Position numbers and translations under genes: made by a program. A stretch of 64,000 nucleotides of DNA from Desulfovibrionaceae bacterium (GTDB lineage Bacteria > Desulfobacterota > Desulfovibrionia > Desulfovibrionales > Desulfovibrionaceae), in NCBI GenBank assembly GCA_015709205.1, contig JACCQO010000001.1:143748-207747 (forward strand). The letters run 5' to 3'. The notes under the pieces were generated by a model. That model did no database searches, was not told the DNA's origin, and worked only from the letters and a program-made list of their open reading frames with translations. Each line of letters opens with the position of its first letter. Position 1 is the stretch's first letter. Below, piece after piece: positions 48,648 through 57,906 of this stretch.

Positions 48648-51600
48648 TGCGCGCGGTCACCGTGGTGCCCTGGGAGCGGGATTTCCTGGCCGCGCTCAAG
48701 GAGATCGTGCTCGCCGAACGCGGCGACGACCTGGCGGCCACGACCATCGTCTTTCCGCACCGCCGCCCGGCGCGCTACCTGCTGGACATCTTCCGCCACG
48801 ACGCCGCCCTGCCCCGGCCGCTCCTGCTGCCGGAAATGACCTCCATCCCGGACTTCGTGAACCGGCTGCGCCTGGATCTTTCCGACGTGCCCTTCACCGA
48901 GGCCACGGTGCTGGACCAGGTCGGGCTGCTCTACGAGGTCGCGCGGGGGCTCAAGCTGGAAGGGCGCGGGGCCCTGGCCCGGCTGCCGCTCGCGCCGCAG
49001 CGCTTCTTTCCCTGGGGCGTGCGGTTGGCGCGGCTGCTCGACGACATGCTCCGCCAGAACGTCGCACCCACGGACATCCGCGACATGGAGGGGGACGTGG
49101 AGCCGTTCGCCGCGGCCCTGCTGGAACAGCTCGGCGCGGTGTTCGAACGGTTCACCACGGCGCTGGAAGAGCGCGGCTGGACCACGCCCGGGTTCGCGGC
49201 CTACTGGGCCCCGCAGTGGCTGGACGGCATCGCGGCCGGGCTCGCGGGCCGCGCCGTGTACTTCGCGGGCTTCTACGCGCTCACCGGCACCGAGGACGCC
49301 CTGCTGCGCGCCCTGTGGGAGCGCTGCGGGGCGCGCATGATCCTGCACGGCGACCGCGCCCTGGCCGACCCGGCGGCCGCGCCGCACTGGTCCTGCGCCG
49401 AGCACCGGCGCATGCTCGACCGCTGGCGCGCGCGCGCGGAACTGTTCGTCCCGGCGTGCGAAACGGGCGACGTCCCGACCTGCCCCGGGCCTACGCCCAT
49501 CCGTTTCATCGAGGGCTACGACCTGCACTCCCAGCTCGACGCGCTTGCGCGCGAGCTGGCGGACCTGCGGCCCCCGGCGGCCCCGGAGACCCCCGAGACG
49601 GACGCCGACGAGCCCGCCCCCGCTCCCGCCGCGGCCCACGGCCAGGCCCGCGCGGCCGTGGTCCTGCCGGACACGGCCATGCTCCTGCCCGTGCTGCACC
49701 ATTTGCCGGTCAAGGACGTGAACGTCTCCATGGGCTATCCCCTGTCGCGCACCACCCTGCACCGGCTCCTGGAAACCCTGCTGCGCCTGCAGGAGACGCG
49801 CCCGCCCGAGCCCGACGCGCACCCGGGAGGCTCCGCAACCGCGCGCCCCGCCGCGCCCGGCCGGACCTACTACTGGCGCGAGCTCATCGACTGCATCCGC
49901 CATCCGTACCTGAAGATGCTCGACCTGGACGGCGCGCAACCGCTGCGCATCGCCTTCCACGCCCTGGAACGCGTCGTGCGCACGGGCGAAAAATTCACGG
50001 ACCCGCGCGCGCTGGCCGCCGCTCTGGCCGACGAGGAGCTGGAGGCCGGTGCGACCGGTGCGGCCGGTGCGGCCGAAACGGGTACCGCCACGGGCCGCTC
50101 CCCGACGGCGGACGCCGAAACGCCGCCCGCGCCCGAGGCCGTGCGCGCCCTGCTGGAGGAGGTCTTCGCCGCCTGCCTGGACGCCTTTGCCCCGGTGCGC
50201 ACCCTGGCGCAGTTGGCCGACGCCCTGGACGGGCTCTGCGACCTGCTGCTGCGCCACGGCGGCACGCTCTGGACGCGCTTTCCGCTGGACGCCGAGTGCC
50301 TCTACCGGCTGCTGCACGAGACCATCCCGGCCCTGCGCCAGTGCACCCTGGCGGACGAGGAGTTTCCGCGCGCCGTGCTCTTCTCCATCCTGCGGGAATT
50401 CCTGGACACCGAGCGCGTGCCCTTCGAGGCCGAGCCCCTGGCCGGATTGCAGGTCCTGGGCATGCTGGAGACGCGGCTGCTGCGCTTCGGCCGCGTCTAC
50501 GTGGTCAACGCGGTGGACGACCTCCTGCCCGGCGCGCCGAGTCACGACCCGCTCCTGCCGGACGCCCTGCGCGCCCTGCTCGGCCTGCCGGACAACCGCA
50601 TGCGCGACCTGGTGGCGGCCTTCAACTTCCACCGCCTGATCCGTGGAGCCGACGAGGTCGTAATCCTCTACCAGTCCGGCACGGGCGGCGAGGGCCCGGA
50701 CGCGCGCGCCGTGCGCAGCCGCTTCGTGGAGGAACTGCTCTGGGAGCGCGAGAAGCCCGCCGGGCGCGTGTTCAAGGCCGGCGAGGGGCCGCTGGAAACC
50801 GTCTCCTACCCGATCACGCCCATCCGGCGCGAGCGGCCCGGCACGCGCAAGACCCCGGCGGTGGCCGCGCGGCTGGAAAACTTCCTGGACCGCCGTCCGC
50901 TCTCGGCCAAGGCCCTGGACGCCTTCCTGACCTGCCCGCACCGCTTTTTCCTGGAAACGCTCTGCGGCCTGCGGCCCGTGGAGGAGGTGGGCGAGGAAGG
51001 CGACCCGGCGCAATTCGGCAACGTCGTGCACGAGGTGCTGCGCGAGTTCTTCCGGCCGCACCTGGGCATGGAGCTCGCGCGCGAAACCCTGTCGGCCGAT
51101 GCCCTGGCCGATGCGCTGGAGCGCGCCGTGGCCGCGGATTCGTTCTTCCGGCAACTGCCCTTTGACCAGCGCACCCTGCTGCTGGCCGCCGGGCGGCGGC
51201 AGATGGCGAAATTGCTCGCGGAGATGCCCGAGCACACCACCGTGCTGCTGTTGGAAGAGGAACTGACCGCCGACCTGCCGACGCCCACGCGCACCTTCCG
51301 GCTCCAGGGCGTGCTGGACCGCGTGGACCGCCGGACCGGCGGAGCCGGGGGGGCGGGCGGGGCCGAAAACGGAAACGACGGCGGCTTTGGGGACGTGATC
51401 GTGGACTACAAGACGGGCGCGCTGAAGAGCGTGAAGCCGGACCTCTGGACCGACGCGGACCTGTGGTCCATGATCCGGGCGCGCCCCGAGGGCCCGGAGC
51501 TGGCGGACGTGCTGGCCCTGGTGGCGGAGCGCGCCGCGTCCGTGCAGATGCCGCTCTACCTGCACCTCTACGCCCAGGCCGCGCACGCCGCCCCGCGCGA

Positions 51601-51802
51601 CGCCGCCCTGGTGGAGCTCAAGGACTCGTGCAAGGAGGTCCCGCTCCTGGCCGCCCTGGACGCCCCCACCCGCGCCCTGGTCCTCACCGAGCGCATCCCC
51701 GCCCTGCTCGCCTTTCTCTGCGAATCCCTGGTGCGTTGCGACGCCTTCCCCGCCCGCCCCGGCCGCCATTGCGACTGGTGCCCCCTGCGCGCGGGGTGCT
51801 AG
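48647..51802 (+). CDS. addB: AddB-like exonuclease subunit
   Basis: A 1051-residue partner of AddA. The N-terminal region is a degenerate helicase-like domain (TIVFPHRRPARYLLDI). The C-terminus is a PD-(D/E)XK nuclease with LTCPHRFFLETLCGL, QFGNVVHEVLREFF and VIVDYKTG. Cysteines in the CPHRFF segment and in HCDWCPLRAGC at the extreme end match the iron-sulfur staple of AddB nucleases. The start overlaps the addA stop by one base. The last 132 bp are present a second time at 54285-54416. Confidence 0.9.
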   Translation: MRAVTVVPWERDFLAALKEIVLAERGDDLAATTIVFPHRRPARYLLDIFRHDAALPRPLLLPEMTSIPDFVNRLRLDLSDVPFTEATVLDQVGLLYEVARGLKLEGRGALARLPLAPQRFFPWGVRLARLLDDMLRQNVAPTDIRDMEGDVEPFAAALLEQLGAVFERFTTALEERGWTTPGFAAYWAPQWLDGIAAGLAGRAVYFAGFYALTGTEDALLRALWERCGARMILHGDRALADPAAAPHWSCAEHRRMLDRWRARAELFVPACETGDVPTCPGPTPIRFIEGYDLHSQLDALARELADLRPPAAPETPETDADEPAPAPAAAHGQARAAVVLPDTAMLLPVLHHLPVKDVNVSMGYPLSRTTLHRLLETLLRLQETRPPEPDAHPGGSATARPAAPGRTYYWRELIDCIRHPYLKMLDLDGAQPLRIAFHALERVVRTGEKFTDPRALAAALADEELEAGATGAAGAAETGTATGRSPTADAETPPAPEAVRALLEEVFAACLDAFAPVRTLAQLADALDGLCDLLLRHGGTLWTRFPLDAECLYRLLHETIPALRQCTLADEEFPRAVLFSILREFLDTERVPFEAEPLAGLQVLGMLETRLLRFGRVYVVNAVDDLLPGAPSHDPLLPDALRALLGLPDNRMRDLVAAFNFHRLIRGADEVVILYQSGTGGEGPDARAVRSRFVEELLWEREKPAGRVFKAGEGPLETVSYPITPIRRERPGTRKTPAVAARLENFLDRRPLSAKALDAFLTCPHRFFLETLCGLRPVEEVGEEGDPAQFGNVVHEVLREFFRPHLGMELARETLSADALADALERAVAADSFFRQLPFDQRTLLLAAGRRQMAKLLAEMPEHTTVLLLEEELTADLPTPTRTFRLQGVLDRVDRRTGGAGGAGGAENGNDGGFGDVIVDYKTGALKSVKPDLWTDADLWSMIRARPEGPELADVLALVAERAASVQMPLYLHLYAQAAHAAPRDAALVELKDSCKEVPLLAALDAPTRALVLTERIPALLAFLCESLVRCDAFPARPGRHCDWCPLRAGC

Positions 51803-51973
51803 GCGGGGGCCTGCGCCCCGACATCGGCGCGCGGAGTACGCATCTTCTTCGATGATCCTGGAACATTTTCGCCGCCTGAAACCATTTGCGCGGATGCGGA
51901 GATCCCATGAAGCAAGGACGCGTGATTTCGGTTTCCGGCGGGTCCCCGGCGGCATCAAGAACCGTCTGCCGTG

Positions 51974-52594
51974 CTACCGGACCGGATGGCGGATCGTTTC
52001 GACCAGCATCCAGACGGCGACGCCGACCAGCATGCCGCCGAACACGTAGCCCTGCAGCCTGACGTTCCTTTTGGAGGCAAACAGGCGCGTCAGCCAGGCG
52101 CCGCAAACCGCCCAGGTCATGGTCGCGCCGCCGGTCAACGACGTCAGTCCTACCGACAGCAGGATAACCTGGGAAACCTGGCTGGAACGGGTATCGATGA
52201 ATTTGGAGAACATGACCATCATGACCGTGACGACCTTCATGTTCAGCAGTTGCAGGATGACTCCATCGGTAAAGCATGGCGCGTTGTCCGCCACGCCTCC
52301 GGTCGCGACCCGCGACGCCCTGAGGAATTTGGACGCCAGGTACAGCAGATAGAGAGCGCCGCCGTATTGGAGATACCGATACACTGCCGGATAGCGTTGC
52401 AGGACTGCTCCGGCGCCGAAACCGATCAGCAGCGACTGGAGCAGGACGATGAGATTGATGCCCACGATGAAGGGCAACGTCCTTGCGAATCCGAACCGCG
52501 CGCCCAGCGAAGCCATGGTTACGTTCGCCGGTCCGGCGGAAAACACGAGCGGGAAAATCATTGCGAACCAGAGAAGGAATTTGTTTTCGAGCAT
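51974..52594 (-). CDS. LysE/RhtB family exporter
   Basis: A 206-residue protein with six predicted helices. LVFSAGPANVTMASLGARFGFARTLPFIVGINL is the LysE family N-terminal motif (P-G-P-N region, here AGPAN), followed by GGALYLLYLASKFLRA. It exports amino acids or related small molecules. It is on the same strand as a second LysE gene 41 bp upstream, and both are divergent from an AraC regulator. Confidence 0.88.
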   Translation of the reverse strand: MLENKFLLWFAMIFPLVFSAGPANVTMASLGARFGFARTLPFIVGINLIVLLQSLLIGFGAGAVLQRYPAVYRYLQYGGALYLLYLASKFLRASRVATGGVADNAPCFTDGVILQLLNMKVVTVMMVMFSKFIDTRSSQVSQVILLSVGLTSLTGGATMTWAVCGAWLTRLFASKRNVRLQGYVFGGMLVGVAVWMLVETIRHPVR

Positions 52595-52635
52595 CTGTTA
52601 TCTCCTGTGTCGTGCCGCGGGCGGAAGGACGCCGT

Positions 52636-53232
52636 CTACCTGATGACCAGCAATACGGACCCGGCCAGGGCGAGTCCCATTGTCACGTTGAACGCCGTCA
52701 TTGCCCTGTTCGTCTGCAGGATTCGCCGCAAACCGGCCCCAAAGGCGAGCCAGAGAAAGCAACAGGGCAATGCCGCAAGGATGAAGATCATGCCGAAGCT
52801 TATGGATTGCTCGAAGGAGCCGGCGGCGGAGGAATGCATGTAGGCGCCCGCCGCGCCCACGCACGCCATCCACGCCTTTGGGTTGGCCCACTGGAACAGC
52901 CAGGCGCCCCAAAAGCCCAGGAAGCCTTTGCCCGTGGTCGTCTCCGCGGGCCCCGCGGTGGCGATCTTCCAGGCCAGCCAAAGGAGAAAGGCCACGCAGC
53001 AGACTTTAAAAACCGACAAAATTTTGGGATGCTCCAGGACGATGGCGCCGAGGCCGAAAGAGATGACGAACATCATTGCTCCCATCCCGAGGGCCACCCC
53101 GAAGAGGCAGGGCAGGCTGCGCACGACGCCGGAGTTGGCGCCGGTCGAGGTCAGGATCAGATTGCTCGGGCCCGGTGTGATTGCGGCCACCACGGAAAAC
53201 AGAAAAAACGCAACGGCGTGATCGAACGTCAT
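52636..53232 (-). CDS. LysE/RhtB family exporter
   Basis: A 198-residue LysE family protein. The motif AAITPGPSNLILTSTGANSGVVRSLPCLFGVALG is canonical, followed by FKVCCVAFLLWLAWKI and WLFQWANPKAWMACVGA. It is one of two LysE paralogs that may form a pair of exporters. The divergent AraC gene starts about 45 bp away, so regulation by that protein is likely. Confidence 0.92.
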   Translation of the reverse strand: MTFDHAVAFFLFSVVAAITPGPSNLILTSTGANSGVVRSLPCLFGVALGMGAMMFVISFGLGAIVLEHPKILSVFKVCCVAFLLWLAWKIATAGPAETTTGKGFLGFWGAWLFQWANPKAWMACVGAAGAYMHSSAAGSFEQSISFGMIFILAALPCCFLWLAFGAGLRRILQTNRAMTAFNVTMGLALAGSVLLVIR

Positions 53233-53276
53233 GATCTGGCCCCTTCCCTTATCGCTTGATTTCGTGAGTGATCGTC

Positions 53277-54146
53277 ATGGCAGGAAATTCTGACAAACCC
53301 GACGGAATCGGTCTTGAACGATCGTGCACGGGCTCCCCGGCGGAGTACATTCGGCGCAAGACGCTTTCCAGTGGACTGGAATTACTGGAGGTATGGTTTC
53401 ATGGATATGCCTACCAGCGACATCGCCACGACACCTACGCCATTTGCCTGACGAAAATCGGGGTCCAGTGTTTCGGGTATCGGGGGAGCTCCCAGGCCAG
53501 CACGCCCGGGAGCATCGTCGTGCTGCACCCCGACGAGGTGCACGACGGGAGGGCGGGCACGGAAGAGGGGCTGGGGTATCAGATGATCTATGTCGAACCG
53601 CGCATGATCTTCGACGCGGCTCGGGATATCTACGGCCAAGCCATCCCCCTGCCCTTCATCCATCCACCGGTGCAGGTGAACGCGACGCTGTTGCAGGCGA
53701 TCACGGCGGCGTTTCGGGACGTGAACGAGCCTCTGCAGGTCGATGGCCTCGTTACCGAGCTGGTGCAGGGCCTGATCGAATCGAAGCATTGTCCGCATCG
53801 GGCCCCGGCGGCCCGTTGTCTGGATCTCACGGCGCTGGACCGCGCCCGGCAGTATCTCGACGCGGAAAAGACCCGCGTGGTCCATTCCTGGGAATTGGAA
53901 AAGGTGACGGGCCTCTCCCGCTACGAACTCGCCCGCCAGTTTCGCCGCAGGTTCGGGACGAGCCCGTATCGCTACCTGCTGATGCGCCGTCTCGACCTTG
54001 CCCGCATCCAGCTATCCACGCCGCTCCCCCTGGCGGAAGTCGCCCTGCAGGCGGGATTCGCGGACCAGGCGCATTTCACGCGCACGTTCAAGGCCGCCTT
54101 CGGACTGACGCCTGCGGCGTACAGGGGATTGCTGGCCAGGAGATGA
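53277..54146 (+). CDS. AraC family transcriptional regulator
   Basis: A 289-residue regulator. The N-terminal cupin-like ligand domain has HRHDTYAICLTKIGVQCFGYRG and PGSIVVLHPDEVHDGRAG. The C-terminal double helix-turn-helix reads LEKVTGLSRYELARQFRRRFGTSPYRYLLMRRLDLAR and PLAEVALQAGFADQAHFTRTFKAAFGLTPAAYRG. An in-frame GTG at 53268 is an alternative start. It is divergent from the two LysE exporters and probably activates them in response to an amino acid. Confidence 0.9.
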   Translation: MAGNSDKPDGIGLERSCTGSPAEYIRRKTLSSGLELLEVWFHGYAYQRHRHDTYAICLTKIGVQCFGYRGSSQASTPGSIVVLHPDEVHDGRAGTEEGLGYQMIYVEPRMIFDAARDIYGQAIPLPFIHPPVQVNATLLQAITAAFRDVNEPLQVDGLVTELVQGLIESKHCPHRAPAARCLDLTALDRARQYLDAEKTRVVHSWELEKVTGLSRYELARQFRRRFGTSPYRYLLMRRLDLARIQLSTPLPLAEVALQAGFADQAHFTRTFKAAFGLTPAAYRGLLARR

Positions 54147-54284
54147 GAGGGGCCGCCAAGGCATGAGGGAGGTTCCGCGGGGCAGCCGCGTCGTGCCGAG
54201 AAAGAAAGGGGAACATGGTAGCGCTGCCCTTCGAATGGAGGTTGCACCGCATGCCTCGCCACGACGCGGAAAGCGGAGGCCCCG

Positions 54285-54416
54285 CGCGCCCTGGTCCTCA
54301 CCGACCACATCCCTGCCCTGTTCGCCTTTCTCTGCGAATCCCTGGTGCGCTGCGACACCTTCCCCGCCCGCCCCGGCCGTGACCGCGACTGGTGCCCGAT
54401 GCGCGCGGGGTGTTAG
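54285..54416 (+). pseudogene. Duplicated 3' end of addB
   Basis: A 132-bp copy of addB codons for its last 43 residues plus the stop, aligned without gaps to 51671-51802. It reads RALVLTDHIPALFAFLCESL and so on to MRAGC. One of the iron-sulfur cysteines is replaced (HCDWC becomes DRDWC). There is no start codon, and the preceding sequence is unrelated to addB. The two copies bracket the LysE-LysE-AraC cassette. Confidence 0.85.
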
Positions 54417-54550
54417 ACGGCGGGGCATACGCCCCGGTTACCAAAGAGGGAGGATGGGGCGATCCGTGATAAAACAATTCATATGCGATTAAGCATGTTG
54501 TACAAAAAAAATCTCGAGGAATAAAAATTTACGTTTGGCAGCCACGAGAC

Positions 54551-56140
54551 CTACCCTCTTATTACAAGAGACGAAAGCATACCAATATGAATAGCAAGAT
54601 CTTGTTGTCCAGGTTCTCCACCTTTTGCCGCAATTCCAACAACTTTCAATTCTGAGTCTAAAACAGGTCCACCGCTGTTTCCTTTATGGATTTGATCGCT
54701 TAACTCTATTAGCTGAATGGCATGCTCGACTCTATGTGAAATGCAGTAAGTTTCCTTTATCGACAGAGTATGCCCGAGACGATATCCAGGATATCCAGCC
54801 AAGATGAGCTGCTCAGGCGTATTATGGAACTCAGCGTCAGATTTTTCAAGAGCATAATACTTTCTGATGTCTACGCCTAGTGGTCTAAGTATCGCAATGT
54901 CGAGTGCCTCATCCCTTTTTATGATTTCCATGTCGATTTTCCGAAGCGGTGCTCCAGGACGAGTGTCTAGGATCGCACAAGGATTATCTCTGATAACGTG
55001 GGCACACGTAATTATGCCCACACCTTTTAACATAAAACCCGTCCCAGTTTCGATGGTGTTTTTGTCCTCAATTGCCCAGATAGCCGCAGTCAGTTGCTCC
55101 CTCTGCGTTGAAAAAAAGAAGGATTGTTTTCCAAGAAGTAAATCAAAACGATGCTTAAGAAGTTTATATGTCTTATCCTTATCTCCCTTTATCATTTTTA
55201 GATAGCTAAGCTTCCCTGATATGTGATCAAATATGGAAGACGATGATGCATAATTCATACTTTTTTTGTACTTAGCGATATATTCTGATTCCGCAGCGTC
55301 AATATCCTTTTCCATCTTATAAATTGCAGAGCGTAAATTACGTACATACGTTCTTCGAACATTCATTTTTTCATTGACAACTATCCCTGTTATGCTTTGT
55401 CGGCTTTTTTTTGAAGCAAAGTGCACCTTATCCTTGTTAACATAGAATCCATTGTCTTCTATAATATCTTCCAACTTGTCACTAAGTTGAACTAAAGCAA
55501 ACTCGTCATCATGTATCGTTGCAATACCTCTGAAGCTATTTTGTTTCGTCGAAAATGTTATATCATCACAATATCTTGTATAAAGACACTGATTTTCTCT
55601 CGCAATCTTATAGAGCTGCGCGTCAAGTTTACCACAAATCATATTTGCAATAACAGGCGACGATGGCGCTCCTTGTGGGAGCCGGCCATCGACACAGCAT
55701 AGATTTGCTATAATTTTAGAAACGATAAAAGATAAATTGTATGGGGTACTTTTTAGCAATCCGAATATTCTTCCAAAGTGAATTGATGGGAAAAAATTTT
55801 CTAGATCAATGTTTAATATCAGGTTGTTATTGATGTGAAAATTAGCGTTATAGCATATGCCTCTTTTTTTAATAAAAGCAGATGCAGACTTTTTAGGAGG
55901 ATAAAGATCACAAAGAAGAATCGAGATCCTTTTTTGTATCTCCTTCAGCCTGTAAGTTGGAGCCTGGATGGTACGCTGCGCGCCATTCTTTTTGGGTATC
56001 GTGAATACTTTATATTTATATTTAGTAGGCAACCTAATTATTTTGTTAACCTCTGAATCATAAACACCAAGATAACTACAAATGTCTTTTTCTGTTAGCG
56101 CTTGCCGCTCGAATGCCGTAAGATTCTTAATTCGTTTCAT
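54551..56140 (-). CDS. Retron reverse transcriptase fused to a trypsin-like serine protease
   Basis: A 529-residue protein. The reverse transcriptase (about 1-340) has NIDLENFFPSIHF (110), LPQGAPSSPVIANM (156), the catalytic YCDD (190-193) and the retron-type ITGIVVNEKMNVRR segment (about 250). The C-terminal protease (about 360-529) keeps a full triad: His381 in TCAHVIRD, Asp414 in ALDIAIL and Ser489 in KGNSGGPVLD. The ATG at 56140 follows the a2 repeat of the ncRNA directly; the frame is also open through the ncRNA. The gene is markedly AT-rich against the host, a sign of transfer. Retrons with protease effectors are known; this one is inferred to be anti-phage. Confidence 0.9.
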   Translation of the reverse strand: MKRIKNLTAFERQALTEKDICSYLGVYDSEVNKIIRLPTKYKYKVFTIPKKNGAQRTIQAPTYRLKEIQKRISILLCDLYPPKKSASAFIKKRGICYNANFHINNNLILNIDLENFFPSIHFGRIFGLLKSTPYNLSFIVSKIIANLCCVDGRLPQGAPSSPVIANMICGKLDAQLYKIARENQCLYTRYCDDITFSTKQNSFRGIATIHDDEFALVQLSDKLEDIIEDNGFYVNKDKVHFASKKSRQSITGIVVNEKMNVRRTYVRNLRSAIYKMEKDIDAAESEYIAKYKKSMNYASSSSIFDHISGKLSYLKMIKGDKDKTYKLLKHRFDLLLGKQSFFFSTQREQLTAAIWAIEDKNTIETGTGFMLKGVGIITCAHVIRDNPCAILDTRPGAPLRKIDMEIIKRDEALDIAILRPLGVDIRKYYALEKSDAEFHNTPEQLILAGYPGYRLGHTLSIKETYCISHRVEHAIQLIELSDQIHKGNSGGPVLDSELKVVGIAAKGGEPGQQDLAIHIGMLSSLVIRG

Positions 56141-56266
56141 TTGGGCGCAGTTGGCAGATTTCACATTCCACAGAGAACCGCAAACAGCATAGTTGAACAC
56201 AGGATGTATACATGGTGAATCTGTCGCAGTTACGACGACAAGATTAGTCAGGCCAACTGCGCCCAA
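56141..56266 (-). ncRNA. Retron msr-msd non-coding RNA
   Basis: On the minus strand the RNA begins with a1, TTGGGCGCAGTTGGC (56266-56252), and ends with its perfect 15-nt complement a2, GCCAACTGCGCCCAA (56155-56141). The last base touches the reverse transcriptase ATG. Between them a stem AATC(T)TGTCG / CGACAGATT forms an msr-like hairpin. A second, imperfect stem TTCAC / GTGAA encloses about 50 nt, a candidate msd. The likely branching G lies at the end of a1 (GGC). At 126 nt the whole element is within the size range of retron RNAs. Confidence 0.82.
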
Positions 56267-56269
56267 AAG

Positions 56270-56298
56270 ATTATATCTCTATGGGCACTACGTTGCAA
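56270..56298 (-). promoter_or_regulatory. Retron promoter
   Basis: On the minus strand TTGCAA (56298-56293) and a perfect TATAAT (56275-56270) are separated by 17 bp. Transcription would start at about 56263, at the beginning of a1. Confidence 0.75.
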
Positions 56299-56304
56299 CT
56301 GATA

Positions 56305-56337
56305 CCGTGCCGTCGCGATCGAGGCGCGACGGCACGG
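56305..56337. repeat. Hairpin flanking the retron
   Basis: CCGTGCCGTCGCG (56305-56317) and its perfect complement (56325-56337) form a 13-bp stem with a seven-base loop just upstream of the retron promoter. It may insulate the retron from the neighbouring gene or mark the edge of the inserted segment. Confidence 0.5.
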
Positions 56338-56485
56338 AAAGGCGCGCGGGGCGCAGCCTTTAGACTTGGTTGCCTGGCAAAATTTGGCACTAGACCATCC
56401 CATTGCCGCTAAATGCCAAACGTAACAGGTCGATGTTCCTGGCTCCCGCACCACCACACACCAACCTCACCGGACGCTTGACGGC

Positions 56486-57796
56486 ATGGGTGAGAATCGG
56501 CACCTTGCCCCTATGCCCAACACCCCGACTTCCCAAACCTTCCCCCTGCTTGCCGACATTCGGCAGCAATTCGAGACGCGCGAGATCGCGGATGTCGGGG
56601 CGGCCGTGCGGGGGGAGTTGGCGCGGGCGGGGGTGTTGGCGCGCGTGCGGCCCGGGGAGTCCGTGGCCGTGACCGCCGGGAGCCGGGGCATCGACCGCAT
56701 CGCGGAGGTGACGCGCGCGGTGTGCGACGCCGTGCGCGCGGCGGGCGGAGAGCCGTTCGTGGTGCCCTCCATGGGCAGCCACGGCGGAGCCACGGCCGAG
56801 GGACAGACCGCCGTGCTCGCGGCGCTGGGCATGACCGAGGCGAGCCTGGGCGCGCCGGTGCGCTCGAGCATGGACACCGTGGTCCTGGGCACCACCGCGC
56901 GCGGGCTGAAGGTGCACGCGGACCGGTCGGCCGCCGGGGCCGATCACGTAATCGTGGTCAACCGCGTAAAATGCCACACCAAGTTCAAGGCGGAGATCGA
57001 AAGCGGACTCTGCAAGATGCTGGCCGTGGGCCTGGCCAAGCACGCGGGCGCGACCCAGGCGCACCGCCACGCCGTGCGCCTGGGCATGGCCGCCATCATC
57101 CTGGACGCGGCGCGCATGTGCCTGGAAAAGCTCCCGGTGCTCGCCGGGCTGGGGCTGGTGGAAAACGGCGCGGGACGGCTGCACACCGTGCGCGCCCTGG
57201 CTCCGGAAGTCCTGATGGACGGGGAAAAGGAACTGCTCGTGCTGGCCAAGGGGCTGCTGCCCAAGCTGCCCTTCGCGGACATCGACCTGCTCATCGTGGA
57301 CCGCATCGGCAAGGACGTCAGCGGCACGGGCATGGACACCAACGTCACGGGCCGCAACCGCGACATCCTCGGCGACTTCACGGTCACGCCGCGCGTGGCG
57401 CGCATCCTGGTGCGCGGGCTGACCGAGCGCACCAAGGGCAACGCCCTGGGCATCGGCTACGCCGACTTCACCACGGACCGGCTCGTGGCGGCCATGGACT
57501 ACCGGGCCACCGTGACCAACGCGCTCACGGGCATCAGCCCGGAAAAGGCCGCCATCCCGGTGCACTTTCCCACGGACCGCCAGGCCGTGGCCGCGGCCCT
57601 GGATTCCCTGGGCGCGTGGACGGCCGAGACCGTGCGCGTGGTGCGCATCCGCGACACCCTGCACCTGGCGCGTATCCAGGCCTCCCCGGCCCTGCTCCGC
57701 GACCTGCCCGCGCACGCCGTCCAGGACGGCGACCCCGCGCCCATGGACTTCGGCCCGGACGGCAACCTCACCGACATTCCGCTTCAAGACGCCTGA
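56486..57796 (+). CDS. LarA-like (DUF2088, lactate racemase N-terminal domain) protein
   Basis: About 436 residues. VPSMGSHGGATAEGQ and VNRVKCHTKFKAEIESGLCKML, with the surrounding RPGESVAVTAGSRGI, are patterns of DUF2088/LarA-like proteins. The true nickel-pincer lactate racemases need LarB/C/E to make the cofactor, and none is nearby, so racemase activity is not assured. An ATG at 56513 is an alternative start; neither has a good ribosome-binding site. Confidence 0.65.
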   Translation: MGENRHLAPMPNTPTSQTFPLLADIRQQFETREIADVGAAVRGELARAGVLARVRPGESVAVTAGSRGIDRIAEVTRAVCDAVRAAGGEPFVVPSMGSHGGATAEGQTAVLAALGMTEASLGAPVRSSMDTVVLGTTARGLKVHADRSAAGADHVIVVNRVKCHTKFKAEIESGLCKMLAVGLAKHAGATQAHRHAVRLGMAAIILDAARMCLEKLPVLAGLGLVENGAGRLHTVRALAPEVLMDGEKELLVLAKGLLPKLPFADIDLLIVDRIGKDVSGTGMDTNVTGRNRDILGDFTVTPRVARILVRGLTERTKGNALGIGYADFTTDRLVAAMDYRATVTNALTGISPEKAAIPVHFPTDRQAVAAALDSLGAWTAETVRVVRIRDTLHLARIQASPALLRDLPAHAVQDGDPAPMDFGPDGNLTDIPLQDA

Positions 57797-57906
57797 AGGC
57801 CACGGCGGGTCGCTCCCCACTCGCGGGTCGGCCACGCCCACCGGAGCCGGGAGTCTCGGCGTGCGGGGCACGCCTGCCCAACGCCAGCGCCGCCAGCCGC
57901 GAAAAA

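Noticed and set aside
56141-56266. Extension of the reverse transcriptase start to 56266, adding 42 residues.
   Set aside because: That segment is the inverted-repeat-bounded ncRNA, the frame being open by chance; the family start is at 56140.
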